Numbered from the stretch's first letter, positions 6,283-14,104 are shown. The stretch: 17,111 bases of DNA from Acidilobaceae archaeon UBA162 (GCA_002496425.1 DAJS01000009.1:1-17111), one strand, 5' to 3'. Translations and numbers: made by a program. Notes: generated by a model from the letters alone, not told the origin.

Positions 6283-7899
6283 TTGAGCGAATCCAGTGAC
6301 AAGGTGGGCCTCTACGAGAGCAGGGGCGTTATAGAGGATAGCGTCCACGGCTTTATACCTATCAACACCGCTGAGTACTGGATATTGCAGACGCCCTTCA
6401 TGAGGAGGCTACATAATGTAAAGCAGCTCGGCATGGCATATCTTGTGTTTCCCTCTGCTAGGCACAGCAGGCTCGAGCACTCGCTCGGAGCAATGCATGT
6501 GATGCAGTTAATGGCTCAGAGGATTGTTACGTTGGCACGTCATAACTCAAAGGTTTGCGAGCACATCTTGGTGGACTGCAATCAGCACAGCATGGATGCC
6601 TTTATCCAGCTGGCCAGACTCGTAGGTCTCCTGCACGACATAGGGCATCTGGCCTACAGTCACATGACCGAGAATGCCCTGTTTAGCATAGCACTTCAGG
6701 GCGCTAAGCCCATAGACGAGAATGCCAAGAGGCTCTACGATGAGCTCTCTAGCTATAGCAGTGGCAAGGGACTTAAAGTCCATGAGGCCTACACGCGCGC
6801 CCTGATAGAGAGGCTCATAAGAAAGGCCTCAGAGGACAGGGAGGCCATGGACTTTGACGAGATCCAGTCCCTCTTAAGGTTAGCCGCCGAGGCGCTTGAG
6901 CCCCAGAGCGAGCAGGCCGAGAAGGTCCTCGAGGAGCTTGGGCTAAGGAATGGCGCGCTGTCAGTGATTCACGAGATGATATCTAATGAGATCGCGGACG
7001 CTGACAGGCTTGACTACCTTCAGAGGGACGCGCAATCGACAGGGATAGTGTACGGTAACATAGACCTAGAGAGACTTATACGTGGAATTAGGGTCAACGT
7101 AACCGATAAAGGGCCTCACCTGGCACTTGACGTCAAGAGCCTTCAGACCCTTGAGGACATATTTGACGCAAGGTACAAGATGTACCGCTCCGTGTACTAT
7201 CATCATAAGGTGATAGCTATCTCTAAGGCAGTCACGAGGTTCCTGACGTACCTGGCCTCTGAGTGGGATAAGCTGGCGCTCCCTCTCTACCGTGGCCACA
7301 GCATATACGAGGTCCTGCTCCCAAGCAAGCTTGCAGAAGCCATAGATGCCAACCTGTACTACTTTGACGATTCTGAACTTGACGTGATGCTTAAGATCTC
7401 GACGACCCTAACCGGCTCCCAGAGCTCCCGCTGGGCTAAAGCCCTTCTCGACGAAAGGGACCTGCTCCCCATAAGCCTATTCAAGCGCAGTGAGGAGCTA
7501 GCAATAATGGCCAGAAAAATCATTGAGGAGAAAGATATGCCCTATACTGGCCAGACCGTAACCATTATACTCAATAATATCACTGCCAAGGCCGAGGTCC
7601 TTGAGGACACTCTGAGAAGCGCGCTTACTGTCGACATAACAGTGGACTACTTTGAGGATGAGGTCATCGATCCCAGCATAATGAAGGGTTCAGGACTTGA
7701 GGTTCTGAACTGGGGGGAGTCGCCCTACCTGAGGGCGCTCATATCCGAGGGCTCCATACCTGTAGTCTATCTCTACGCATATTCGGACAACGTTGAGGAT
7801 CATAGGAACCTCAGGCGCATGGCTAACGAGTTAAGGGAGAAGACCAGGAAGATTGTTGAGGACCTAATGAGAGAGGCCGCCTCCAGGCTCAGGACATGA
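6283..7899 (+). CDS. HD-domain phosphohydrolase (dNTPase/SAMHD1-like, COG1078 type)
   Basis: A 538-residue HD-superfamily hydrolase, probably a metal-dependent deoxynucleotide triphosphohydrolase or other phosphohydrolase. The N-terminal core has DSVHGFIPI (19-27), then FPSARHSRLEHSLG (56-69) with His66, LLHDIGH (116-122) with His118/Asp119, and DADRLDYLQRD (239-249) with Asp241. Together these give the expected H...HD...D metal set found in SAMHD1 and bacterial dGTPases. STGIVYGNIDLERL (252-265) is also typical. The roughly 260-residue C-terminal part is less conserved and may mediate oligomerisation. The substrate is not established. Start TTG 6283 is the first in the frame after the isomerase. 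AGAGGT lies 14 bases upstream. GTG 6304 would shorten the protein by 7 residues. The gene is probably cotranscribed with the isomerase and ends 10 bases from the end of the convergent small gene. Confidence 0.88.
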   Translation: MSESSDKVGLYESRGVIEDSVHGFIPINTAEYWILQTPFMRRLHNVKQLGMAYLVFPSARHSRLEHSLGAMHVMQLMAQRIVTLARHNSKVCEHILVDCNQHSMDAFIQLARLVGLLHDIGHLAYSHMTENALFSIALQGAKPIDENAKRLYDELSSYSSGKGLKVHEAYTRALIERLIRKASEDREAMDFDEIQSLLRLAAEALEPQSEQAEKVLEELGLRNGALSVIHEMISNEIADADRLDYLQRDAQSTGIVYGNIDLERLIRGIRVNVTDKGPHLALDVKSLQTLEDIFDARYKMYRSVYYHHKVIAISKAVTRFLTYLASEWDKLALPLYRGHSIYEVLLPSKLAEAIDANLYYFDDSELDVMLKISTTLTGSQSSRWAKALLDERDLLPISLFKRSEELAIMARKIIEEKDMPYTGQTVTIILNNITAKAEVLEDTLRSALTVDITVDYFEDEVIDPSIMKGSGLEVLNWGESPYLRALISEGSIPVVYLYAYSDNVEDHRNLRRMANELREKTRKIVEDLMREAASRLRT

Positions 7900-7909
7900 G
7901 CACGACATA

Positions 7910-8218
7910 TCAAACGGGACTGCCCGCTAACTCCTTGTTGATCTCGGCTACGAGTTCCAGCGGAGGCCTGAGCCCAAGCCTCATCTCCCCAAGTACTCTC
8001 TCGAGCTCGTCACGGTTATTTAGGAGCCAGTCAGCAACCCTGCCCCACCATCTCTCCCTCCTCTGGGCTAGCTTGGTCAGGCCTGCCCTGATGTTGCCTC
8101 CTCCTAGCTCAGAGGCCACGAACACCACTGCCGCTGGCGCCTCATGAAACGTCATCCTCTCGCTCCAGGGGGGTGAGTTCAAGAGCTTCACCAAAGATGA
8201 GGTTCTGAGGGCGGGCAT
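7910..8218 (-). CDS. Small protein of unknown function
   Basis: This 102-residue frame is on the opposite strand to its neighbours. The composition is protein-like: a hydrophobic stretch AAVVFVASELGG (29-40), a basic amphipathic helix TKLAQRRERWWGRVADWLL (48-66), then an acidic helix DELERVLGEMRLG. I recognise no family. Two Trp and many charged residues suggest a small cytoplasmic helical protein. ATG 8218 has no clear ribosome binding site. The same frame stays open for about 100 further bases upstream into the first codons of hemL, with protein-like content but no ATG, GTG or TTG. So the true start may be unusual, or the N-terminus may be damaged. The plus-strand frame over the same bases is Ser-rich and reads as a shadow. 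Convergent with the HD gene, divergent from hemL. Confidence 0.55.
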   Translation of the reverse strand: MPALRTSSLVKLLNSPPWSERMTFHEAPAAVVFVASELGGGNIRAGLTKLAQRRERWWGRVADWLLNNRDELERVLGEMRLGLRPPLELVAEINKELAGSPV

Positions 8219-8271
8219 GCCTAGGATATCAGGGTCGGTAATACCACTTGAAGGGCTCGCCCAGTGGGCGC

Positions 8272-8279
8272 GAATAAAA
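8272..8279 (+). promoter_or_regulatory. Probable TATA box of the hem operon
   Basis: GAATAAAA centred near 8276 predicts transcription start near 8302, just before the GGAG site at 8301-8304 and GTG 8311. Read on the other strand (TTTTATT) the same bases could serve the divergent small gene, with a leader of about 30 bases. Confidence 0.45.
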
Positions 8280-8310
8280 CCCCTCGGCCTCGTAAATCTG
8301 GGAGCTAGCA

Positions 8311-9570
8311 GTGAGCGAAGGCCTCTACGCTGAGGCTAAGGAGCTCCTAGTAGGCGGTGTCAACAGTCCCGTCAGGGCCGCCGTGCGGCCCTACCCGTTC
8401 TTCGTCAAGGAGGCTAAAGGGCCCTACGTATTTACGGAGGATGGCGAGAGGCTTGTGGATTACGTGCTTGGCTATGGCCCACTAATACTGGGCCACGCCC
8501 ATGAAAGGGTCCTCAAGGCAATAGTTGAACAGGCTGAGAGAGGCTGGCTCTATGGGGCCCCGACGAGGGTCGAGGTGGAGCTGGCCAGGAAGGTCATCTC
8601 GCATGTAATGCCTGGCGGAAAGGTAAGATTCGTCAACTCAGGCACAGAGGCCACTATGACTGCGGTCAGACTTGCCAGAGGCTTCACGGGGAGGAACAGG
8701 ATAATCAAGTTTGACGGCTGCTACCACGGCGCCCATGACTACGTGCTTGTCCAAGCAGGTAGCGCTGCCTCGGAGTACGGGGTGCCCAACAGTCTTGGAG
8801 TGCCCAGGGAGGCGGCGTTGCTGACTCTAGTGGCAAGATATAATGATCTTGACTCGGCCGAGAGGGCTGCCAAGGCTGCCCAGGACGACCTGGCGGCAAT
8901 AATAGTGGAGCCGGTAATAGGCAACATGGGTGTCATACCACCAGAAAGGGGGTTCCTCAGAGGCCTTAGAGAGATAGCCGACAGATATGGCGCGCTGCTG
9001 ATCTTTGACGAGGTGATAACCGGCTTCAGGATATCGATGGGAGGTGCCCAGGAGTACTATGGAGTTAGGGCTGACATTGTGACGCTAGGCAAGATAATTG
9101 GCGGAGGGCTGCCAGTAGGTGCCATAGTGTCAAGAAAGGATATAATGGATAGCCTCACGCCCATCGGCCAGGTATTCAACGCTGGCACATTTAATGGTAA
9201 CCCCCTTACCATGGCTGCGGGCCTAGCCACCATTGAGATTCTTGATACTACTGACGCGTTATCAAGGGCCTCTAAGGCAGCTGAGGAGGTGTCCGAAGAG
9301 CTGGAGAGAGCAGGAGAGGGGCTGGTGACAGTCAACAGGGTGGAGAGCATGTTACAGGCTTTCTTCACGCAGAGACCCGTTAAGGATGCTGATGGTGCCA
9401 GAAGCTCCAACAGAGAACTCTACGTTAGGTTCCATGAGGCCTTACGCCGCCTTGGGGTCTTTATACCGCCAAGCCAGTTTGAGAGCCTCTTCACCAGCTT
9501 GGCACACGACGACGAGGCTATTAACCTAACCTTGGATGCCATTAGGAAGGCCATGAGGGGTCTGAGGTGA
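8311..9570 (+). CDS. hemL: Glutamate-1-semialdehyde 2,1-aminomutase
   Basis: A PLP enzyme that turns glutamate-1-semialdehyde into 5-aminolevulinate, the committed precursor of tetrapyrroles in the C5 pathway. At 419 aa it is of normal length. Key sites are VNSPVRAA near the N-terminus, NSGTEA (109-114) for cofactor phosphate binding, IFDEVITGFR (231-240) with the PLP-contacting Asp233, and VTLGKIIGGGLPVGA with Lys261 as the Schiff-base lysine. AGTFNGNPLT (291-300) is the family loop. The GTG start has GGAG six bases upstream. This is the first gene of a four-gene operon. Its TGA overlaps the hemC start (GTGA). No glutamyl-tRNA reductase (hemA) or porphobilinogen synthase (hemB) is in the window. 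Confidence 0.96.
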   Translation: MSEGLYAEAKELLVGGVNSPVRAAVRPYPFFVKEAKGPYVFTEDGERLVDYVLGYGPLILGHAHERVLKAIVEQAERGWLYGAPTRVEVELARKVISHVMPGGKVRFVNSGTEATMTAVRLARGFTGRNRIIKFDGCYHGAHDYVLVQAGSAASEYGVPNSLGVPREAALLTLVARYNDLDSAERAAKAAQDDLAAIIVEPVIGNMGVIPPERGFLRGLREIADRYGALLIFDEVITGFRISMGGAQEYYGVRADIVTLGKIIGGGLPVGAIVSRKDIMDSLTPIGQVFNAGTFNGNPLTMAAGLATIEILDTTDALSRASKAAEEVSEELERAGEGLVTVNRVESMLQAFFTQRPVKDADGARSSNRELYVRFHEALRRLGVFIPPSQFESLFTSLAHDDEAINLTLDAIRKAMRGLR

Positions 9571-10466
9571 CCCTGAAGCTCAGCGTGGCCACTAGGGGAA
9601 GTCAGCTGAGCCTGGCACAGGTAAAGGAGATCATGGATTATCTCTCGGCCAGGCTGAATACCAAGGTCGAGTACGAGCCTGTGATAGTCAAGAGCCTGGG
9701 CGATGTGATTCAGGACAGGCCCTTGAGGGACCTAGGGGTTAAGGGGATCTTCGAGAAGGAGGTGAACAGGGCAGTCCTTGAGGGCAAAGCAGATGTTGCG
9801 GTGCACAGCATGAAGGACTTGCCCTCTGAGCTGACTGGGGGGCTTGAGATAGCCCTGGTACCTCCAAGGCAGGCCCCTAATGATTCCCTGGTGTTTGCCA
9901 AGAGCCCTGTCAGCTCGCTTGAAGAGATATCAAAAGGGGCGGTGGTGGGCACGTCAAGCATAAGGAGAAAGGCGTTCCTGCTGCACTACAATGATGGAGT
10001 AATAGTCAAACCAATAAGAGGTAATGTTGACACCAGGCTGAAGAAATTGAATGCTGATGAAGTTGACTATATAATCCTGGCTGAGGCAGGCCTTAGGAGG
10101 CTAGGCCTGAACCCTCCAAGGCTAGTACTTCCTGTAGAAGTCTTCCCGCCTGAGCCTGCCCAGGGGCTCCTGGCTGTGGTGGCCCCCAGGGACTCGCCAA
10201 TCTATAGGCACTTGGTCTCAGCCTCAGACCCGCTCGCGTCAAGGATGGCTGTAGCTGAGAGGGAGTTCGTGAAAGCGATAGGCGCGGGCTGTCATGTGCC
10301 TATTGGCGGCGTCGCCATACCTTATGGGGCTGGAGGGCTGATGTTCATAGCCGCCTCGGCCTCTGAGGACGGCTCTAAGATGAATATAGTAAGAGTCAAG
10401 GGATCGCTCAGTGATGCCGAGAAGCTAGGCGCTGAGGCTGCAGAGAGGCTCAGGAGGCTGATGTGA
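9567..10466 (+). CDS. hemC: Porphobilinogen deaminase (hydroxymethylbilane synthase)
   Basis: The enzyme links four porphobilinogens into hydroxymethylbilane. At 299 aa it has the usual length. The N-terminus ATRGSQLSLAQ, AVHSMKDLPSE with catalytic Asp84, GTSSIRR (128-134), RGNVDTRL (151-158) and PPEPAQGLLAV are all family signatures. Cys242 in IGAGCHVPIGG carries the dipyrromethane cofactor. GTG 9567 overlaps the hemL stop by four bases, which argues for coupled translation. It sits second in the hem operon, two bases from the cobA start. Confidence 0.96.
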   Translation: MTLKLSVATRGSQLSLAQVKEIMDYLSARLNTKVEYEPVIVKSLGDVIQDRPLRDLGVKGIFEKEVNRAVLEGKADVAVHSMKDLPSELTGGLEIALVPPRQAPNDSLVFAKSPVSSLEEISKGAVVGTSSIRRKAFLLHYNDGVIVKPIRGNVDTRLKKLNADEVDYIILAEAGLRRLGLNPPRLVLPVEVFPPEPAQGLLAVVAPRDSPIYRHLVSASDPLASRMAVAEREFVKAIGAGCHVPIGGVAIPYGAGGLMFIAASASEDGSKMNIVRVKGSLSDAEKLGAEAAERLRRLM

Positions 10467-10467
10467 C

Positions 10468-11220
10468 TTGAAGGGCAAGGTCGTCATAGTGGGGGCTGGC
10501 CCCGGAGACCCTGAGCTGATAACCGTCAAGGGCCTTAAGGCGCTCAGGAGTGCTGACGTAGTGGTATACGACAGGCTTGCTCCCAGAGGGCTGATAGCAG
10601 AGGTTAAGGAGGGCTGTGAACTAATATATGCAGGCAAGGAGCCTGGCAGGGCCGAGTTGAGTCAGGACGAGATAAACAGGATCCTGGCAGCTAAGGCCCT
10701 CGAAGGCAAGCTGGTCGTTAGGCTGAAGGGTGGAGACCCATACGTCTTTGGCAGGGGCGAGGAGGAGTGCGAGTACGTCATGTCTGCCGGCGTGCCCTGT
10801 GAGGTTGTGCCGGGGATCCCCAGCTTCATTGGTGCCTCGGCCTATGCCGGCATTCCCCTGGCTGGGAGGGGGTTCTCATCCGCGTTCTCTGTCGTGACGG
10901 GCCAGGTGGCTGACCGCTCAATGCAGGAAGCGCACCTTGATAGGATTGAGAGGCTCGCGGCAGCCTCTGACATGCTTGTAATTCTTATGGGTGTCAGAGA
11001 GCTGTCGAGAATACTTAGGAGCGTGGCAAGGGTCAAGGAACCTAAGGAGCCTGCCGCAGCAGTAATGTGGGCCACTACACCTCAACAGAGGGTTGTGGCT
11101 GGGGCTCTCGAAGACCTCATAGCCCAGGTGGAGGCTGGCAACATACAGAATCCTGCCGTTATCTATGTAGGTAGGGGCGTGACATGGAGGGGTAGGCTTT
11201 GGCGGGCAGATGCATTATAG
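10468..11220 (+). CDS. cobA: Uroporphyrinogen-III C-methyltransferase (SUMT)
   Basis: The enzyme uses S-adenosylmethionine to methylate uroporphyrinogen III at C2 and C7, giving precorrin-2 for siroheme, cobalamin and the archaeal siroheme-dependent heme route. The 250-aa single-domain form lacks the CysG dehydrogenase/chelatase part. Motifs are GAGPGDP (9-15), RLKGGDPYVFGRG (85-97), VVPGIPS (113-119), YAGIPL (126-131) and SVVTGQ (141-146), as in tetrapyrrole methylases. The TTG start lies two bases after the hemC stop with AGGAGG at 10452-10457, ten bases upstream. The gene overlaps hemD by 22 bases. Confidence 0.95.
   Translation: MKGKVVIVGAGPGDPELITVKGLKALRSADVVVYDRLAPRGLIAEVKEGCELIYAGKEPGRAELSQDEINRILAAKALEGKLVVRLKGGDPYVFGRGEEECEYVMSAGVPCEVVPGIPSFIGASAYAGIPLAGRGFSSAFSVVTGQVADRSMQEAHLDRIERLAAASDMLVILMGVRELSRILRSVARVKEPKEPAAAVMWATTPQQRVVAGALEDLIAQVEAGNIQNPAVIYVGRGVTWRGRLWRADAL
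11186..11190 (+). promoter_or_regulatory. Ribosome binding site fixing the hemD TTG start
   Basis: GGAGG inside the end of cobA is 8 bases before TTG 11199. It supports a TTG start 22 bases inside the upstream gene. The nearby ATG at 11210 is out of frame. Confidence 0.55.
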
Positions 11221-11903
11221 TTTACCTAGGCCCTGAGCTGCCTGAAGGATTAGGCCATCTCAAAGGACTCATGTGGGTTCCCGCAGTTAGGGTTGAGCCC
11301 AGGATGGAGGAGCTCTCTAGGGCGGTCTCGGAGCTCAGCAGCGGAGTCTACGACTGCGCTGCTATCACTAGCCCCCGAACCCCAAGGCTCCTTAAGGGAC
11401 TCCTGCCCTCATGGCCTGTCAATGTCAGGGCCTTTTGCTCAGGGTTTGGCACGGCTGCGGCGCTCAGGGAGGTCTATAGCGTCCACTGCGAGAGCCCAGA
11501 GGACCAGGGGACAAGGGGCCTGGCAAAGCTCATGGTCTCTAGGGGCTGCTCCAGGATACTTAGCCTAAGAGCTATGGAGGGGGACTCTGAGCTTGAGGGC
11601 ATAGCCTTAGGCTCTGGAGTCGCTGTCACTAGGCTGAATATTTATAATGAGGTTATCGATCTTGACGCGCTGAGAGATCTTAGCCCAGCAGATGTGGTGC
11701 TAGTGACCTCAGCAGTTATAGCAAGGGCTGTGTGTGCCAGCAGGCTGAGGTACTCAAGAGCATTCATTGCAATTGGGCCTAAGAGTGCCCAGGCCATTAA
11801 GGATGCCTGTCCTGACGCTAACGTTGTTGTGGCCCCTAAGGCTTCCTTTGACTCACTCGCTGCGCTGGTTAAGGGAATAGAGTGCAATCAAGAGACTTTG
11901 TGA
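11199..11903 (+). CDS. hemD: Uroporphyrinogen-III synthase
   Basis: The enzyme cyclises hydroxymethylbilane to uroporphyrinogen III with inversion of ring D. The family is very divergent, so the call rests on weak motifs plus context. The two-domain pattern is visible: ITSPR (56-60) and SGFGTAAALREV (81-92) in one domain, VLVTSAVIAR (167-176) and FIAIGPKSAQAI (189-200) in the other. At 234 aa it has the normal length. It directly follows hemC and cobA, which supply its substrate and use its product. It is last in the operon. The TGA is followed within 20 bases by the foldable intergenic segment. Confidence 0.87.
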   Translation: MAGRCIIVYLGPELPEGLGHLKGLMWVPAVRVEPRMEELSRAVSELSSGVYDCAAITSPRTPRLLKGLLPSWPVNVRAFCSGFGTAAALREVYSVHCESPEDQGTRGLAKLMVSRGCSRILSLRAMEGDSELEGIALGSGVAVTRLNIYNEVIDLDALRDLSPADVVLVTSAVIARAVCASRLRYSRAFIAIGPKSAQAIKDACPDANVVVAPKASFDSLAALVKGIECNQETL

Positions 11904-11916
11904 GCTACTCCCCCAA

Positions 11917-11984
11917 GGATGGAGCTTCCTGCTTCGCAGTCTAACATTGCCAGTACCTTGGTACTGGTAGAGGCGGAGATCCAT
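11917..11984 (+). ncRNA. Y-shaped foldable segment after hemD; possible ncRNA or IS200/IS605-type end (speculative)
   Basis: Three stems fit together by eye. An outer stem pairs ATGGA 11919-11923 with TCCAT 11980-11984 and CTTC 11925-11928 with GGAG 11975-11978 across one mismatch. A hairpin CTGC-TTC-GCAG lies at 11929-11939. A long hairpin at 11947-11970 has a perfect core CCAGTACC-TT-GGTACTGG, extended by three pairs. The fold lies 13 bases after the hemD stop. It could be a mRNA 3' structure, a free small RNA, or the remnant of a transposon end, where IS200/IS605 elements carry imperfect hairpins and a guide RNA. No tnpA or tnpB coding remains were found. Confidence 0.3.
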
Positions 11985-12031
11985 AGGCACTAAGGGCCGC
12001 TCCTGCCCTCTTTAATAATGCTAAGAGAAGC

Positions 12032-12056
12032 GTTGTACCAACCAGCCCTAAAGGGC
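12032..12056. repeat. Paired hairpins GTTG-CAAC and GCCCTAAAGGGC ahead of moeA
   Basis: GTTG-TAC-CAAC at 12032-12042 is followed by GCCCT-AA-AGGGC at 12045-12056, itself followed by GAAGTTTT. The 11-base core GCCCTAAAGGG recurs at 14114-14124, just after moeA. This may be an IS200/IS605-type end or a small palindromic repeat element. Confidence 0.4.
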
Positions 12057-12080
12057 GAAGTTTTCTACTCATTGAACACC

Positions 12081-12090
12081 TATTTATAAT
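12081..12090 (+). promoter_or_regulatory. Probable TATA box for moeA
   Basis: TATTTATAAT gives a predicted start of transcription near 12112, with a leader of about 27 bases to GTG 12139. A second A/T box, GCATAATAA at 12095-12103, could start a shorter message. Confidence 0.45.
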
Positions 12091-12138
12091 TGTAGCATAA
12101 TAACCTCATACTACCTCTCTTCATTAGGGCTTAGGAAA

Positions 12139-14100
12139 GTGGCCCTGGTGTTCCATAAGCTAGTCTCAGTTAATGAGGCGCTATTGCTCCTTGAACAGAG
12201 GCTAGGCGGTATAGGGCCGCTCGATGTTGCCGAGGTGTCTATACTTGACGCTGCTGGAATGGTCCTGGCGGAGGACGTAAGGGCGCCGATAGACTACCCG
12301 CCCTTCGATAGGTCAACTGTTGATGGTTACGCAGTCAGATCGCTAGACGTTGCCGGTGCGAGCGAGGCGACGCCAATAAAGCTCAAGGTAACAGGATCCT
12401 CGACGATAGGGATCCAGCCTGCTGGCGAGGTAGGGCCTGGGGATGCCTACCAGATAGCAACGGGTGCTATGATACCTAAGGGCGCTGACTCAGTCGTGAT
12501 GGAGGAATACGTTGTAAGAAAGGGAAATGAGCTGACAGTCTACAGGGCCACTGTGCCTGGGGAGAACATAAGCCAGAGTGGTTCTGACATATCAGCAGGT
12601 GACGTAGTTCTGAGAGCTGGCACCTTAATAACTGCCAGGGAGGTGGCGGTTCTGGCAGGTCTTGGCATAAATAAGGTCAAGGTATTCAGGAGACCCAAGG
12701 CGGTAGTGTTCTCCACAGGCTCAGAGCTCGTGACTCCTGGAGTGGCACCCTTGCCGCCTGGCAAGCTCTACGACATAGACGGTTATGTGATAACTGCCCT
12801 GCTGAAGGAGCTAGGGGCAGATGTTGAGTTCAGGGGTATACTGCCTGATGATTACCAGAAAATGCGCGAGGCCATAGAGAAAGCTGTGAATGAGGCGGAC
12901 ATAGTGATAACCACTGGGAGCACGTCGGCTGGCTATGGGGACATGATATATAAGGTGTTCAAAGACATAGGGGCTGAGATGCTAGTACATGGGCTCAAGA
13001 CCCGCCCTGGCAAGCCTACTGCAATAGCTGTGAAGGGACGCAAGATCCTCTTCGGGCTCCCCGGCTTTCCACTGTCCGCAATGATGGTGTTTCACAGCAT
13101 AGTAACCCCTGTCGTGCTAAAGATGAGAGGGCTCGAGCCCCAGAGGTCCGCGACTACTGTGAGGGCAAGGGTGCCCTTCAGGATGAACGCTGGAAAAGGG
13201 TTCATGGAGCTTATACCTGTCATGCTGGTGCAGGGCTCCGGCGGGCTCAGCGCCTACCCAATAATGAGCGGCTCAGGGTCCATAGTTGGCATAGGCCTCG
13301 CTGACGGCTATATAGTGGCTGAGGAGAACAGGGAGTTCTTTGATGAGAACGAGGAGGTGGAGGTGACACTGTTTTCAAGCGAGCTCAAGGTGCCTGAGCT
13401 CACGATAATAGGGAGTAACTGCCCTGGCATTGAGGTGATCCTTAAGGTCTCGGGTCAGGCCAGATCCTCACGCATCATAAGCGTTGGGTCTATGGGCGGG
13501 TGGCTAGCCATAAAGCGCGGTGACGCGGACCTGGCAGGGACTCATTTGCTTGATGATAAGACTCTTCAGTACAACGTACATGTACCTGAGATCATGGGCC
13601 TCAAGGGCGAGGTGACCATATACAGGGGCTATGCCAGGAGGATAGGCCTGCTGGTCAGGAAGGGCAACCCTAAGAACATCAGGGGCTTCGAGGACCTGCT
13701 GAGGCCTGATGTGACCATTGTTAATAGGAACAAGGGCTCAGGAACCCGCGTGCTGCTAGACCTAAAGCTGAAGGAACTGCTCAAGGGCGAGAGGCCGGAG
13801 AAGGTAGTGAAGGGCTACACCTATGAGGTTAAGACGCATACGGCCGTGGCAACGGCAATACTTCAGGGCAGGGCAGACACGGGCCTCTCGCTTGAGGCCG
13901 TGGCCAGGATGTTTGGTCTTGACTTTATACCTGTCGGCGAGGAAATATATGACTTCGTGGTGAGGAAGGAGCGCGAAGGCAAGTCAGCAGTGAGGAGGTT
14001 CCTCGAGGCTCTGGCAAGCAAGGAGTTCGCTGAGGTCCTGCCCAGGGAGCTGCCCGGCTACAGAGTCCTGCCTGACACAGGCAGGCCTGTCTACAAGTAA
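12139..14100 (+). CDS. moeA: Molybdopterin molybdenumtransferase MoeA fused to a binding-protein-like domain
   Basis: MoeA inserts molybdate (or tungstate) into adenylated molybdopterin, the last step of the cofactor pathway. Residues 1-415 are a complete MoeA: FDRSTVDGYAVRS (56-68), ATGAMIPKGADSV (107-119), FSTGSELV (191-198), ITTGSTSAGYGDM (257-269), GLKTRPGKPTA (285-295) and GLPGFPLSA (306-314), where bacterial forms read GLPGNP. Residues about 420-653 form a second domain resembling periplasmic-type or LysR-type ligand-binding folds: IGSNCPGIEV (424-433), VNRNKGSGTRVLLD (528-541) and KTHTAVATAILQGRADTGLS (20 residues, nearer the end). This fusion is common in archaea; binding of molybdate or tungstate by the tail is inferred. 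There is no signal peptide, so the tail acts inside the cell. The GTG start follows a weak AGG; GTG 12148 is an alternative. Confidence 0.93.
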   Translation: MALVFHKLVSVNEALLLLEQRLGGIGPLDVAEVSILDAAGMVLAEDVRAPIDYPPFDRSTVDGYAVRSLDVAGASEATPIKLKVTGSSTIGIQPAGEVGPGDAYQIATGAMIPKGADSVVMEEYVVRKGNELTVYRATVPGENISQSGSDISAGDVVLRAGTLITAREVAVLAGLGINKVKVFRRPKAVVFSTGSELVTPGVAPLPPGKLYDIDGYVITALLKELGADVEFRGILPDDYQKMREAIEKAVNEADIVITTGSTSAGYGDMIYKVFKDIGAEMLVHGLKTRPGKPTAIAVKGRKILFGLPGFPLSAMMVFHSIVTPVVLKMRGLEPQRSATTVRARVPFRMNAGKGFMELIPVMLVQGSGGLSAYPIMSGSGSIVGIGLADGYIVAEENREFFDENEEVEVTLFSSELKVPELTIIGSNCPGIEVILKVSGQARSSRIISVGSMGGWLAIKRGDADLAGTHLLDDKTLQYNVHVPEIMGLKGEVTIYRGYARRIGLLVRKGNPKNIRGFEDLLRPDVTIVNRNKGSGTRVLLDLKLKELLKGERPEKVVKGYTYEVKTHTAVATAILQGRADTGLSLEAVARMFGLDFIPVGEEIYDFVVRKEREGKSAVRRFLEALASKEFAEVLPRELPGYRVLPDTGRPVYK

Positions 14101-14104
14101 ACTG

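Noticed and set aside
7896..8147. Plus-strand 83-residue Ser-rich frame after the HD gene
   Set aside because: It reads as the shadow of the better-composed minus-strand frame at 7910-8218.
8705..9410. Minus-strand frames inside hemL
   Set aside because: Antisense to a clear PLP enzyme; no motif.
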